Shown here in pieces: positions 11,671 through 24,922 of a stretch of DNA of 64,000 nucleotides (positions are counted from its first letter, which is position 1; each line of letters begins with the position of its first letter). The notes below the pieces were generated by a model. That model made no database searches, had not been told where the DNA came from, and saw only the letters and a list, made by a program, of their open reading frames with translations. Source of the DNA: Oreohelix idahoensis (Eukaryota > Mollusca > Gastropoda > Stylommatophora > Oreohelicidae); assembly GCA_024509875.1 (NCBI GenBank), contig JAMPIV010008516.1, positions 786,501 through 850,500 on the forward strand, in the 5' to 3' direction. The position numbers and the translations under genes are program-made.

Positions 11671-14088
11671 TGTGGTGAAGTGGGATGTTATAAATATTTA
11701 TAGGGGACTTAGTGTACTGACTGAGATCAGCTGTGAAGGTATCTATATCTAATAAGTGTAGTGTATTATAGATAACCTTACTTGCTGCCACATATATATA
11801 TATCTCAGTCAGAATTATTCTGGAATAGTGTGATGACTACGTTATGTGTCTAGGGTATGTGTATGATGAAGTGTAAGTCACAACAACAGACAGATAAACA
11901 ATTTAATTTAATCCACTACTCTTGACAACACTGTGACACTCACATACATATAACACTCTATGAGAATATTTTAAGGAGTCACTGATAACTTTTCAAATAA
12001 CAATATGTATTCATGGTTATCATAAAGGTATATGTGTCCTGATTCAAATACAAAGGAACCAGGAATCACAATCAATTTTAATTACAAGTATATGTACAGA
12101 CTTTATCAATATGAATATTGTAGTGACATATATTATTAAAATATCCTATGTGTGTCAGTTGTGTAGTGGTAATATGAGGTAATACTGGTTTTGTTTTGTT
12201 CAAGCTCTGTTGGTATTTGTCATCATGACTTCAATAGTTTGTCTTTTGGGACTAGTATTGGAGATGTTCTCAGTTCCTGATATTAAGACAATTAAATTCC
12301 CCTCTGAATGTTATTTTTATAAAGTCATTTCAAGATGAGGGGACATAATGTTGAGCTCAGCTGGCCAAATCAGCTTATCTTGCGTGATGGCGGCAGGAAG
12401 GGACTCCTCTGCTAGAATTCTCCCGTGGGCTCTGGAGACACCTCACTGATAGCTAAAAAGACCAAGGAGTATGCTGTCCGACTCTGGATTCAGCAAAGCT
12501 CTGACCAGGTGCTGCTCAGTACCATCAAGACCACGGTCCCTGAAATCAAGAAGGATGTACCTTCTACTTCATAACTAACTTATACTCTCTTTTACACTGA
12601 TCACAACACATCACAAACATTGAGTTCAGAGCGTTAGGCCAACTGTCAGCTTCATCTGAAATACTTTATACCAGTATTTACCCTCCTTAATGGTCACTAC
12701 GCCTCTGCACTTCCAGCATTATTTCTGTCTAATCAATCATCCAGGTGTCAGTGTACTATTTGGCCATTCCATGCCGTTTTACTTCCCTCCGACACCCTCT
12801 GTTCAGGCTGGAGCATTATAGGCTTTATCTCCTGTTTGCCACTGAACTACACATATATATACAGGCATAAATTAACAATTTACATTCAATTTTCATTAAA
12901 AGATACTGAATGGTTCAAGCTTACCACAATTTCATGGAAATAAACACAGATACGTTGATTAGCAATGAATTCTGGCACAATTACTGGCACAAATTCCCAT
13001 CTGCTTATGTTCCAGGCTTTTATTTAACACAAATATGAGCTGGCTTCAACGCACTGTTGCTTTATCAAGATTATTTGCACTAGTGGTCTCGAACTAACGC
13101 TCCTAAGTGAGTATATCAGCGAGTCTAGCCAATGAGGCCACGTTTCGACAAGTGTTTGAAAAAAATGTTACCTTTTCACGTCTCCCCTAACAACGAAAGA
13201 TAGTATTTATAGCCCGACCAATCGTGGTTAGTCTTTCATTTGTTGCGCTCCAATCAATTTGGAGTTTACATGGTAGGCTAATTCTGTAACGTAAGATTTT
13301 TTTCAAACACGTTATAAAAAAATTTTATGAGCAGAAATGATTCCATGCTGTCAGGCATCCCCACTATTTTATTTTGGGTATAATTTATTAATTCCTGGAC
13401 TATTTGCGTAACGTTTTACATATTCTTGGTCAGCAAGCCCTAAGGAACCCAAATATCCAAATTTAAAAGAGCTACGTGGCTGCGTTCAAAATATGTATTT
13501 TCTACCTCCTGTTTTGAAGATGTGCTGTCTGGGTACTGTTATGTTTTCAACCGTAAACCCATCTAATGTTATCTTTTCTAATAAGAGTTTTTCAGGATTT
13601 ATAAACCTAACTCTGGGATGGGTAATGTATTTTATCACTGTCCGTCTGAAAAAAAGTTAGTGCATGTAGTCTTACACGCGTGATGGCAGCATTTGTGTAT
13701 CGCGCGAAGCGTGTTTAGTGTTCGGCTTTCTGCCTCTCCCTTCTCGCTATCCTTTTGTCCATCTGTCTTTTGATCTTGGTAACATAGTGTAGAAAAAGAC
13801 ATGAATGGAATTTAAAATTTAGGTCAACTTGCATATTTCAAGGTTTTTCTTAGAAAGGCAGCACATTTTATTGTGTGTTTGGGAAACGCGTGTATGTTGC
13901 AGAAGGCCTTTAATATCAACGTGAAACGTTACAATTTGCATACGCAGTAGAAAACAAGGGGATTTCGAGTACTGCCATTGTGACAGCACTGTTCTTTACC
14001 ATTCTTCTTCCTTTATTTATTATATGTATTTATTAGGCATTATATTTACTTGATAATTTATATATGTGGATTAGAATATTCCACGACA
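11671..14088 (-). repeat. 5' LTR (2418 bp)
   Basis: Direct repeat of 4978..7394 with TG...CA ends. It lies next to the primer binding site and so contains the promoter for the minus-strand element. Small differences from the other LTR are scattered (for example A/G at the AGATCA(A/G)CTG site and several one-base indels in A or T runs). Confidence 0.93.
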
Positions 14089-14394
14089 GACAGAAAATGG
14101 TGGATGTATTGGTAGTTATCTAGTTTCTGACAGTTTGTTATTACATCTGACCATCTGATATTGACAATGCAATGGAAGCATCAGTTAGTGAACCTCCGAA
14201 ATTTTAGACATTATATTCTTGGTGACATGCTACATTTCTTAGCCATAAACTAGGTCATGTTTTACATTTGAATTGAAAAGCCTATTTCTTGAGAAGGAGC
14301 TGCAGAGTTCCAGTAAATAAATATTAGACAAACATAAAGGTATGTTTTCAGGCACTCGTAAGAAATAAAGAAGTAGAAAATTAGACAACAGGAA

Positions 14395-14470
14395 AACAAC
14401 AGACGTGAGTGGCTTACCCAGGACTCAAACCCAGGACCTTCCATGCAACAACCCCGCCTAGCTATGTGTA
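14395..14470 (-). repeat. Possible tRNA-like SINE remnant
   Basis: Minus strand carries TAGCTAGGCGGGGTTG, an A-box-like region, and GGGTTTGAGTCCTGGG, a B-box-like region, about 30 bp apart. No body or tail is clear, and it could be chance. Confidence 0.3.
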
Positions 14471-16840
14471 GTGGTGTTGATGGTATTGTATGATGGTGAT
14501 ATTACTAAATGTAATTGTATGAGGCCAGCTGTGAAGGCTCCTGAGATAAAATGTAGTTGTGACTTGTCAGAAGGCCTTTCTTGCTACCACTACGACCTCA
14601 CACTTAATTTTTTTTTTAAATGAATGTGGCTACGTAAAGTGTCTAGGGTTATGATATGTAGTGTGGTGTAATAGGTTATAGATATACCCACAGATATTTA
14701 ACAAGACTAATAATATTAATAAATGTTAAAATACACTGAACTAACTCACGTGTGTAAAATTTCTTGATAGAATTATATTACATTTATTTTGTTCTGTATC
14801 AATTTTTTAGGTTGACCAGAACTTAAAAGGATTTAGAAATTATGAAAGAAATGCATGGAATATTATATCATAAATGCAATAGTGTACATATATATGTACT
14901 ATACTAGTTAGTTTTATTAAAATGTTCTAGTAGTCATCTACTTGGGAGGATAGTTACTGTTTGTGCTGTTGGGGTGGCCTCATCACACCTGTCTATATTG
15001 ACTACACAGTGTCCAGAAAATGGTGGGAATTTTTATGGGGGTATTAGTAACTACACAGCATTGGTGAATGTCCAGCAGACCAGAGGCTCACTCTTCTTGT
15101 AGTTGTAGCTCTGGTGCTGAAATCAAGTGGTCCCACCTCTCCGTGCTGGCGGGCAATAATGGTGGTCTCTGTCATAAGTACTGCACAGATACACTCGAGT
15201 AAAGTCACCAACTGAATAGACACTGCTTGGTTGACAACAGAAACTCACAGCTCTGCAATCAAAGTATGGGCCATGTGTCAAAATCTATTCTCTACCCACG
15301 TCTGGACACAACACTGACACAACAACCACATCATACAGACAGGTCAGATCTCTCTGACCAAACAGCACATTTACCATGGTGGGTTTACATCAGATAGATC
15401 CTCCCAGACTATAGATTCTGAAAAATATTTATTAGTTGTCTGCCCTAAAAGAGGATAGGTAATATGTTTCATTATTCTCAACACTTGATCTGTCTTGCCT
15501 AACTCTTGCTGGAGTTTATGTACACCGTTGGTCCCTAGACCCTGACTTGGGCGGGGGGTCTAGAGCAAATCCCTACTTGTTTGTAAGGCTAGATTTCGAT
15601 ATGGCAGTATCAAATCACTCGAACATGAAACAATATTCAAAATATATAAGGAAATAATTTCAATCTTACCAGATTATGAATAAATAACACAGAATTGCTA
15701 GCAGAACTCAGCTGAGCTGCTGGCTATAGTATGGCGTCCCTAAACTTCTTACACTTTCTTTCATATGGAAATCACCACACTTTAAAATCTGTGTCTATCA
15801 CTGAACAACTATTGAAGAATGGCCCCACTTTCGCGTCTGAGCGCTAATGATATGATTGTCTGTGGCCAATCACTGCCTAGGTTTATTTGAATTTCAAATT
15901 TCCTACCATAAAGTCATTTCAGTCATGCTTCAGTCAAGTATGGATGGTTATCTGTTAGTCTGTCCGTCTCTACTTGTGTTTCTACAAAATGTACTTGATT
16001 TTTGAACCAACCTTTCTCTCCCCTCCAAAATTTTGTCGTTAAAAGTTATTTTTAGACACAGCCACCACAATATCCCCTCTCCTCCATACCAAGTAGATTT
16101 GAACACCTGCGTCTCGAGGTCGTGTTTTTTTTGTGCAAAATAGCGACACTTTTAGATTCAATACAGTCTGTCGATGATGTGAACAACACTGTCTTTTGTC
16201 ATTATCTTCAATATTATCTATCCGTCTGTAAAATTAAGAACATATTAGTTCACTGCTCAGAATAGGCCATCCGGCCAGCTAATTTTTATATTCCTAACAT
16301 TAATATTAAGAAAAAAGTACTTTTTAATTTTTGTAATATTCCTAACATCTGCGTTTTTAGCCGCTGAATTCAAATCAAGGGCTTGGTATCGCAAAAGCGT
16401 CCAATAAATGACTGTGGCGTAACATATCTATGGTCCCTTCTGTCGAGTTGCTTACTTTTTATGTCAACTTGGGAAACGTGACTTTTCTCCGTTCCCCCCC
16501 CCCCCCCCCCCAATTGCGTCTCCTTAGCCTTTCTAGTCTCACGCAATCTTTCCAGTCATATTTTTCCTTTTTGATCCTCCGTTCCCCTCCTGTCTAGCAA
16601 GTCAATTTTTATGGAGGGTGATGACCCGCGGTCTAGGCGATCATGTCTATCAGCAGCCTACGCATTATGTTTTTATCCTTAAATGTTATCTTTGGAGGGA
16701 TTTTACCGTTGTATCTCTGTCAATTTCACTACACAATGTAAGCGAATCACACTATCCTCCCTGCCATCTAGGCATCGCCAAAAAATGATTCTTCGATGAC
16801 GGGTCATTAGTGCGACCCGCAACACATAACACCGGAAATT
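14460..16840. other. Unassigned region, possible diverged solo LTR
   Basis: No gene. A stretch near 14620-14680 (GGCTACGTAAAGTGTCTAGG and following) resembles the LTR block GACTACGTTATGTGTCTAGG in the same orientation. Weaker matches follow in order (an ATAAAGTCATTTCA block near 15908). It could be a relative of the LTR at 11671..14088 without an internal region. No boundaries can be set. Confidence 0.3.
16494..16512. repeat. Poly-C run
   Basis: Nineteen consecutive C residues, the longest G/C homopolymer in this AT-rich window. Confidence 0.95.
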
Positions 16841-16900
16841 TACCATGGGCAGTCCAGCCTATTAATGACGCAATCACTTCTGTTGTTCCCCTATTATACA

Positions 16901-17051
16901 GTATAGGTCAGACTTACACAAGACAAACACCTTAATACTGTGTCTAGTAAATGATAGAAGACTAAGAACAGTAAATACAGGACAGAGGGTAGGTTTTGGT
17001 ATTGTATAAACATTTATAACACATAAGGAAGGGAGTAAGTCTGACCTATAC
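16901..17051. mobile_element. Short MITE-like inverted-repeat element
   Basis: A perfect 17-bp inverted repeat, GTATAGGTCAGACTTAC at 16901..16917 and its complement at 17035..17051, encloses about 117 bp of AT-rich non-coding DNA. No clear target-site duplication was identified. Confidence 0.55.
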
Positions 17052-17397
17052 AGAAAGAGCTCACTGGACAACAGAAAAGAAAGAAAAGTTGTGGGTTTTT
17101 TCCTATTTGGTGAGTTGTTTCTTTCTCCATTCCATTCTTTCTTTCTTTTTTTCCTTACTTCCTTGTGAGCACCTATAATGTTTGTAATATTTTTGTAAGT
17201 GTTTGCAGTTCATAATCCTCACGTTTCCCTCTTTCTTTAACTTGGAGAAACAAATTTACAAGTTCTCACTTTGTTAGAACATGAACATATAAACAGACAT
17301 GCTAATTTCAGTGTGACATATGTGTCAATAGCAGTTTGATATTATGATTGTAAATATGGTGGAGCACTTGGATGTTTGCCTGGTCGAGTTTTTCCAG

Positions 17398-17640
17398 GAA
17401 GGGTAGTCTCTGAAGGGACATAGAACCGGACTACGTCTCCCTCGGACATGTTATACAAAATGACTAATATGAAGTAGTGCACGAGGCTGGCAACCTTGTC
17501 ATGTAAAACACATTGCCACATAAACCACCACTTCAAGAGCATATGACTGCTTGTTGCAGTCTTTCTGCAAGGGGAGCAGTTTTAGTGGTGGCTCCATGCT
17601 CCGTAAGGAACTCAAAGGGGAAATTATGATAGTGATTTTG
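17398..17640 (+). repeat. Dispersed repeat R, copy 3
   Basis: Blocks in the shared order: GAGGCTGGCAACCTTGTCAT, ACACATTGCCACATAAACCA, TTTCTGCAAGGGGAGCAG, GTGGTGGCTCCATGCTCCGT. Matches the copies at 37085 and 50715. Confidence 0.65.
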
Positions 17641-17739
17641 GTTTTTGATTGTTTCCACACTTCCATTTCCACAGTCAGATGCATTTTGTTATTGTTACAA
17701 TCAGCATGTCTGATTGTTCTTAACATCACTCAAACATAT

Positions 17740-19265
17740 TCTTCTTCTTCTCTTCTTTGATCCTTAGCCGCCGACCGTCAAAGCAGTCAGTGGCCATTAC
17801 GCCTGGTGGCGTCTTGTAGGGCAACAACAAATTGATTCCACTTTGCTCGGTCGGCGGTCATCCTTCGTACAGTGCCCCAACTCTGGTTCATTCTTTGCAT
17901 CTCAGCCTCCACAGTCCTCCGCCAGGTTGTTTTTGGTCGGCCTCTCTTTCGTTTTCCTTCAGGGGTCCATAGCATAGCTGTTCTTGTGATGGCATCGGGG
18001 TCTCTTCTGAGGACATGGCCAACCCAGCTCCAGCGTCTGCCAGCTATGATGGTGTGCATGTCCTCTTGCTTGCTCCGAGTAAGCAGATCTTGGTTGGTGA
18101 TGATATTCGGCCAAAAGATTCGGAGAATTTTTTTTAGGCATGTTGTGTGAAAAGAGGACAATTTCGACATTTCCTTCTCTGTACCTCTCCAGCTCTCCAC
18201 GCCATAGAGAAGCACAGAAAGCACACAGCTCTGATATAATCCTAATTTTGTGCTTGTGATGTACTGAGAGAACTTCCAGATGTTGTTTGGACTAAAAAAG
18301 GACGTTCTTGCTTTGTTCATTCTGTTGTTGATGTCTTTGCTTGCTCCGCCGTCTGGTGTTACTATGCATCCTAGGTATGTGAAGGCATCTGTCTGTTCCA
18401 GTTGCTGATTCCTTACTGATATGGGCTCAGGGTTGCTCACATTGAGCGTCATGACCTCTGTCTTCTTTAGGTTGATGTTCAAGCCCACCTGCTGGCTATA
18501 CTTATTAAGTCTATCCGTTTTTTCCTGGATGTGTTGATGTGAATGTGCTAGCAGTGCAATGTCATCTGCATATTCCAGATCTTCCAATGTAGAAAATTTA
18601 GTCCATCTTATTCCTCTTGGACTGCCCTCTGTTGTCTGGCGCATCACCCAGTCTATGACTGTTAAAAAAAGTGGTTGATAAGGGGCATCCCTGTCGTACT
18701 CCTGTCTTCACTTCAAAGGTTAGGTTGCTCTGCCCAATGCTGCACGTAAAGTTGGCATAAAGGCTTTTTATGATTGACACTATGCAGCTTGGAATTCCAT
18801 AAGCCCTCAGTATTTTCCATAAACTGTCCCTATGTATACTGTCAAAAGCCTTTTCAGAATCAACGAAATTAATGTACAGCTGTCTTTGCCATTCTGAGCG
18901 CTGCTCTATAATGTTCCTGAGGGTAAATATATGATCTACACATCTTCTGTTCTTTCTAAATCCTGCTTGTTCTTTCCTCAGTTTGTGGTCTACTGCTTTT
19001 GAGATTCTCTGTATAATTATCCTGCCTAGTATTTTGCTGGGAACTGAGAGAAGAGTGATTCCTCTCCAATTATTGCAGTCTGCAAGATCTCCCTTCTTGG
19101 GCAATTTGACAATTATTCCTTTTCTCCACTCTGTTGGTGTTGTCCCCGTTTTCCAGACTTGTGCAAATAGTGGTTCTAATAGTTCTGCTGCTAGCTCTGG
19201 GTCTGTCTTAAATAGCTCTGCATTTAAGTTATCATGACCAGGAGCTTTTCCATTCTTTAACCCTT
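17740..19265 (-). pseudogene. LINE family A, 5'-truncated RTE-like retrotransposon with 12-bp target-site duplication
   Basis: The insertion is flanked by ACTCAAACATAT at 17728..17739 and again at 19266..19277. The 3' end carries a (GAA)n tail on the minus strand, and the 5' end is truncated inside the RT. The coding remnant is in two frames. The first (19104..18598) holds the RT fingers, AGFRKNRRCVDHIF and INFVDSEKAFDSIHRDSLW, and GVRQGCPLS. The second (18647..17787) holds LEYADDIALLAHSHQHIQ with the YADD catalytic box, then the thumb and C-terminus ending WNQFVVALQDATRRNGH. A frame change near 18650 divides them; otherwise the copy is well preserved and so fairly young. The RTE-like assignment is inferred from the short (about 3.0 kb) length of the complete copy at 42.2-47.9 kb. 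Confidence 0.88.
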
Positions 19266-19277
19266 ACTCAAACATAT

Positions 19278-22200
19278 ACAGAAGTATAACTGGTTAATGG
19301 TCACATCTTACATCTTTAGCATCTGACAGGTGGGGAGTAATCTGAATAAATAGCTCACTATATGTTGGGCAGCCTGTCTGTTCCCCTTTTCTCTTGCTCA
19401 CTAATGAATATTTTATTTCAGCAACTCATTTTGCATTTATGCTGGATGTTCATGACTTCACATAACTGTATTGTGTAACTATTATTAATTTATTCCTGTT
19501 AGTTTTCAGGCTTGAAATAGGAATTGTCATGAGAATCCTAAAAAAATAGTGGAAAGACAAATGTGATGTGGTTTATATTAATTTTCCTTAGTGAAAATCC
19601 ACACAGAACAAAAATTGGTTCCAGTTTGAATTTTTCAGAGTGAAATCTCTTTTTATAACCAATGTTAATTAAGTCAGAAACATTACTACTAATAAACATT
19701 CCAATAGATTATATCCATACCTCCATTCACCATTGATCTATCTATCTATCCTTTGATCCATATAATCACCCATCCATCCATATAATTTCTACAGTTAGGG
19801 ACACAAGAACTACATCTACCTAATGTAAAGCCTTCAAGTATTTATAAAGCACATGCTGTTACATAATGGGCACATACTGAACTCTTCACTGCAGTTCATT
19901 GCTGCAATTCCCAAACTGATGATGTAATGGTGTTTAATTAATTGGTGGCCTTTTTATTTTCTACATTTTTTTCCATCCATTGTTGAGTAGTTTAACATTT
20001 TTGCTAAGGCATTTTATGTTGAGCCTTCCTGTGGCCCATTGTATCGGATTTCAACAGCCATATTTGTTAGGTTAGCTTTCCTTATCTGTTTGGATGTCCT
20101 CAGCCTGTCTGCAGGGCAACAGGTTTTCTAACTCTTGGTTTCGTCCTTAACTTTGGATTGTCCAGCTTGGGAGACCCTGCTGGCAGCTATCTTTCTACCA
20201 GCTCAACTCTTGGGGTCATTGGACCTCTGCCATAATGACAAGGCGGAGACATGTCAGGAGAGCTGAGTAGTTTTAGGAACCATGTTGCAGTGGAATTTTG
20301 AAGAAAGAGTAGAGATTTGTAAATACCACATATTTCATGAAAATAGAAAAAGAGATTATGGTAAAACTAAAAGTGGACAGGGGAAATAATGAAAGATTGC
20401 AAAATGAGATAACCTATTTTGCCTATTTTGCACATATCAAGAGAACAGTGCCTGATTAAAAAATCTTATTGAAGGGAAACATTGATGGCAGACAGGCATG
20501 AGAATGACATTTATATATGTAGGAAAGAACCAAACACTAGAGTGATTCTTGAAATAGAGTATGCTGTTAGAGCGAAAGAGGAAAAGAATGTTGGAGATTG
20601 TTTGCCCGAACCTTTGATGCTGATCGCATGATCAACATCAGCGGTAACAAAATGGCAAATAAAAAGTAGCTTTACAGAAAGAAAAAGAGAGATAATCCAA
20701 TAATTTAAACATAATTGAAACTAGAAGGTAATTTTGAAATGATGGCTGGCATGGCTTTGCTACATAATTGTAATGTTACACAGGGAACTGGTTCAGAATT
20801 TCCGTAAAGACAAGTTCTTTGAAAAGAGACATAGGAAATACTCATAAAAATCACGGAAACAAAATGAAAGAAAACTGTATAAAAGGACAGTCATGTGGAA
20901 GGAGATTAAAGCATGTGACCAAAAGTACCAGTTTAAAAAATTCCAGTATGTTTTTTGAGTTATGTGTTGTGTATTCATATGAATCTGAGAATAACCTTAC
21001 AAAAGAACATTCTGATATAAATATCGGGTTTTCAAGGTGACTGTCTGGCCTCGTGTTTACACACAGAAAGAGACAGAGAACCAACCCAAAGAATATTAAG
21101 AATAAATTGTAACTGGACTTATAGGTATCCAGATTTCTTTTTCCCAATTTTCATATACATTCAGCCTGTTGTGGCGACATAATCAAACATTGACATTACC
21201 TGAATAACAACCACTGTGTTGTGAAGAAGATTTATCCTGAACAGATTTATTTACCTGACACTCGATTTAACGATCAAATATTCCAAGCTACTGTACGCTG
21301 TGAACATTAGATCTCTTAAATATTGTCCGACCTGGACAAAAATTGAAGTGACATAATCAGCATCCTACTAACAGTAACGAATCAAGCGTTTCCCAACATT
21401 TGGATTAATTAATCTTGGAGAAACTGGGGCTTGTTTCGCCAAAACCCAACCTTGGATTTGCTGTATGTACCTTAACTCTTGTTCCAGATGTTGTGAAAGC
21501 ACCAAGGTTGCCACTCAAGTTCTAGAGAAAAACCCAGATTTTTTTCTTTAAAACACCCAGAAATACCCATATTATTTTATGCCTCAAATACACGGGATAG
21601 ATGATGCTTACACAATCTTTTAGTGCAACTTTAGCACAAATAAGCTATGTGCTACCAATTTTTATTTATTTCTTCATTTTTAGTTTATTTTTTATTACTA
21701 AACATTCACAAAGAAAAATTGATTTTATTAACACCCCAATATATGAACTCTTGAAAATGAGATATTTTAACACTAACGTACTTACAGTAGTTACATTAAC
21801 ATTATGTTCCTCAAATCCCATCCCAACTAACATAATTACCGATGTATGTTACGTCGGTCGGTCTCACTCAAAATAGTAACTCGCGCCAGAAAAAAAAGTG
21901 CAATGCTCGGTGTGCAACTTGCACGGCATGGGTGTTATAAAAAACAAATACTTCGGTTTTTTTTTTTTTTTAATGTGCTTTCACGACATTAGTAGCGCTC
22001 GACAAAGAAAAAGTGCGTAAAAATTGGTGTGCATGAGCCCTCACCCAATGTACAGATCATGAAAACAAAAGTTTTTGTTAAAACCACTTATTATCAGGGA
22101 ACACAATTGTCACGAAGTGGTTTTAAGTTTATAGAGTTTGCCTGAATGAAAGCAAGACCCTAGTATGAGAAAGTCTGAGAAGATAGAATTTAGATGGAAA

Positions 22201-24920
22201 ATGACATGCCTGTGGACAGATGAGACTATTGGCTCAAGGGATAGAACCAGGATTTGCCTCTCCCCTTGCCGCTTCATGACTTCAAATGGCTATAATCTCA
22301 CCCACCTCTAACTACCTTTAAACACAAGGAGATAAGGTGTATAAAACGACCACAGACATCACTATACAGACAACATAGAGTAAGTATAGTGTGTAGAAGC
22401 TGATCCAGTAAATATATTATAGATAAATTTATTTACACACAGAAATCATTAAGGTTCATCATACATCAAATTACAAAAAAAAATTAGCGTGCACTGTTGC
22501 ACGGCCTGAAAAACAACGTAACAAGTACATTGATAGACACTAGAAAAAACACCCCAAATCACATTCACTTTTTCTGTCACCCTGCTGAGGAACAATAAAA
22601 TGATTAGTGATTAAAATAACTACGATTGTGGGGGCTGTCCACTTTAGCCTCCACTCTCTAACACAAATAAGATTCTACTGTCTCAGTCCGGTTGACTCTT
22701 CCTCAACGAAAACGTCTACACAGCTTCCAACTTGGTAGGCAATATGCGCCGCTATCTAACACCACTGGAGATGCTAAAATAATAGACTTGGCGTAACACA
22801 ATGGCTCAGTGTCTATCCTTCAATGGATAATGAACAGACCCTGCCGGTCCTGTCTATTTTCTCCCTCCTTTCCTCTCTCTCTCTCTCCCTCTCTCTCTTC
22901 TTCTCAGTGTCTCTCTAACACTCGACGACTGATGATGCGGCGTCTCCGTTACGCTCTTCTCTCGTTACTTTCAAGACCCAGTTATTTTAACCCTCTCACC
23001 TGTTCCTGAATTCTGTGATGATGATGATGAAGTTCTGGCGTCAAGCATGAGGTACTTGATTAACTGTCGAAAAACAAAACTTCTCTGCTGCTGAATAGCT
23101 TCCCTCTTTTAACCCGCTCCGGAGTTAGAGGAAAAACACAGCCTTGATTTCCGGCTGTACGCAATTGAAACCAGTCTTGCTGAAGAATTGAACTTCACTG
23201 CAATAGACCGTTTAGGCTGTGTTCTTTTGCTCCTGACGATAACTCGAGTACTCTGACCCTGAGATATGTCTTTTTGCCGTGGATAATTTTAATTGACAAA
23301 ATTATGCTCCCCCACTGTTTCGCCGTGACTCGCTGAAATTAAAAGAAAATGCGTCTATTGTATACCAACTCCAACATAACGCATCTCTAACCCATTAATC
23401 TTTATAACTCCCTTACTCAGTACTTCACTCGTCATGTACAACAATACAAAAAAATAATATTACCCACGTGGCACTCGTCATGTACAACAATACAAAAAAT
23501 AATATTACCCGCTTGGCACTTAAATCTCACTCCTCCTACTCCCCTTCTCTCGTTCTGAAAAAACCGATACATAAAATATTTCTATTCCCCGTGTCTCTTC
23601 ATTCTCACTCCTTCCCCCTCTCTCTCTCAACTATAATCTGCCAGGTAAGTAAACAGAAACCTCCCGACCTGTCTGCCTCTTATCTATTTGTTACGCGTGG
23701 CTACCCACGTGTCCAAACATTCAAACTAGGAAATCCTTTGTCCGAAATCCCGTGGCCTCCTTTTTAACATTTACACATGCGGTTTCCTACTTAAGCCCCA
23801 ATTTAAATGAAATCTCGCTATAGGAATAGTTTACTCCTCTAAGCAGTATAATTCGCTTATAACATACATCTTTACTCTCCGACTGCATTTCTTACATTTA
23901 AGGCATAATAAAATTTAGTGCACACAATCGATTCCCAATAAAATTACATTTGTAAATATACAGGAATAAATGGTGGTTTTACATAACATTCTACAAATAT
24001 GAGCACACGTGTAGCTTATAACTTCACACGTTCCTATCTACAGCCAAAATCATAGAAAGAATAAGCACACTGTTACATTTACGACGTTCTTCAAAAATGA
24101 TAATGGATGGCACTATTATTTTTTTTAAAACTGAAAAGTTAATGTCCCCCGAAGAAATTAACTACGGGCGAAATTCTCAAAAACCCACTAATAAGTAAAA
24201 CAATAATAAAACTACTACATACCGATTATCGCTGTTTTTCCCACAGTGGAGACGAAAAATTGAAGTCGACCGGCGGCAATATTTCTTCAGAGAGACATGC
24301 CCGCCGTTTAACTGGTTATTTATACACACCGGGGCCACCCCCGCGTGTTCTCTCCTACGCATACCCTAGCTTTCCCTCGGACCAATGGAAACGCTAGAAA
24401 AATAAAATACTACGAGCTACGCCAATCAAATTCGAAAACAACGTGAAACCCGGGTGTCCAAAATTGCATCACGTCCATGTGCGTTTCTGACGCGTCATAC
24501 AGGCGTGCCCAAAAAATAGCGATTTCCGTAAACAACGAAAAATCGCGTGATCAGAAGAAAGTAAAACTGGTCGAGTGTAAAATAAACCTACCATCATAAA
24601 CGAACCCATTTAATTACCTACATAAAAATACCAAACACGATATATATACAAATGAGAAGAAAAAAATTGTGAAAATTCAAAATAGAACCACAGAATCGGG
24701 CTGGTTGAAGGACAGAATTCCAGTGCAGCATCACAACAATCCACGCACTTTCACACGAAATATTGTCATCAAAGAACTTTTAAATTGAATCTAAAATAGC
24801 GTAATTCTGGCCGTGTGTACATTGGTCACAGTTGAGGAGTGCAACCTTGTTGAAAAATTGTATTGTTTCCATTAAATATACTCTCCCGAAAATAGTTACA
24901 ATGAACAAAGACAAGCGTTC
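19278..24920. other. Non-coding stretch, no gene recognised
   Basis: No frame with a recognised motif. A block at about 20030-20270 (TTGGGAGACCCTGCTGGCAG and neighbours) looks like dispersed-repeat sequence but was not matched within the window. CT-rich tracts lie at 22860-22915. The interval 24200-24560 is visibly richer in CpG than its surroundings. I looked for the missing N-terminal exon of the MTA gene here and did not find it. Confidence 0.4.
23426..23519. repeat. Tandem duplication, period 46 bp, two copies
   Basis: CACTCGTCATGTACAACAAT begins at 23426 and again at 23472. The two units differ by an A-run length and a few bases at the end. Confidence 0.85.
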
Positions 24921-24922
24921 AA

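Larger units (their letters stand above)
4978..14088 (-). mobile_element. Gmr1-like Ty3/gypsy-group LTR retrotransposon, defective, complete ends
   Basis: A 9.1-kb minus-strand element. Two direct repeats (4978..7394 and 11671..14088) begin TG and end CA on both strands and differ at only about 20 places, including single-base indels. The flanking 5-mers GACGG (4973..4977) and GACAG (14089..14093) look like a 5-bp target-site duplication with one change. Inside, reading the minus strand, the order is primer site, gag, integrase zinc-binding part, integrase C-terminal part, reverse transcriptase, RNase H, polypurine tract. Integrase before RT is the Ty1/copia order, but the RT and integrase tail sequences are Ty3/gypsy type; that combination is known from the Gmr1 group. 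No protease or integrase catalytic core can be read, and pol is split by frameshifts and stops. No envelope frame is present. Confidence 0.9.

Noticed and set aside
20819..21147. Overlapping short frames on both strands
   Set aside because: No motif, no splice-compatible context, and composition like the surrounding non-coding DNA.
22809..23009. Ser/Leu-rich frame MSILQWIMNRP...
   Set aside because: It is the translation of a CT-rich tract; no domain, no homology recognised.
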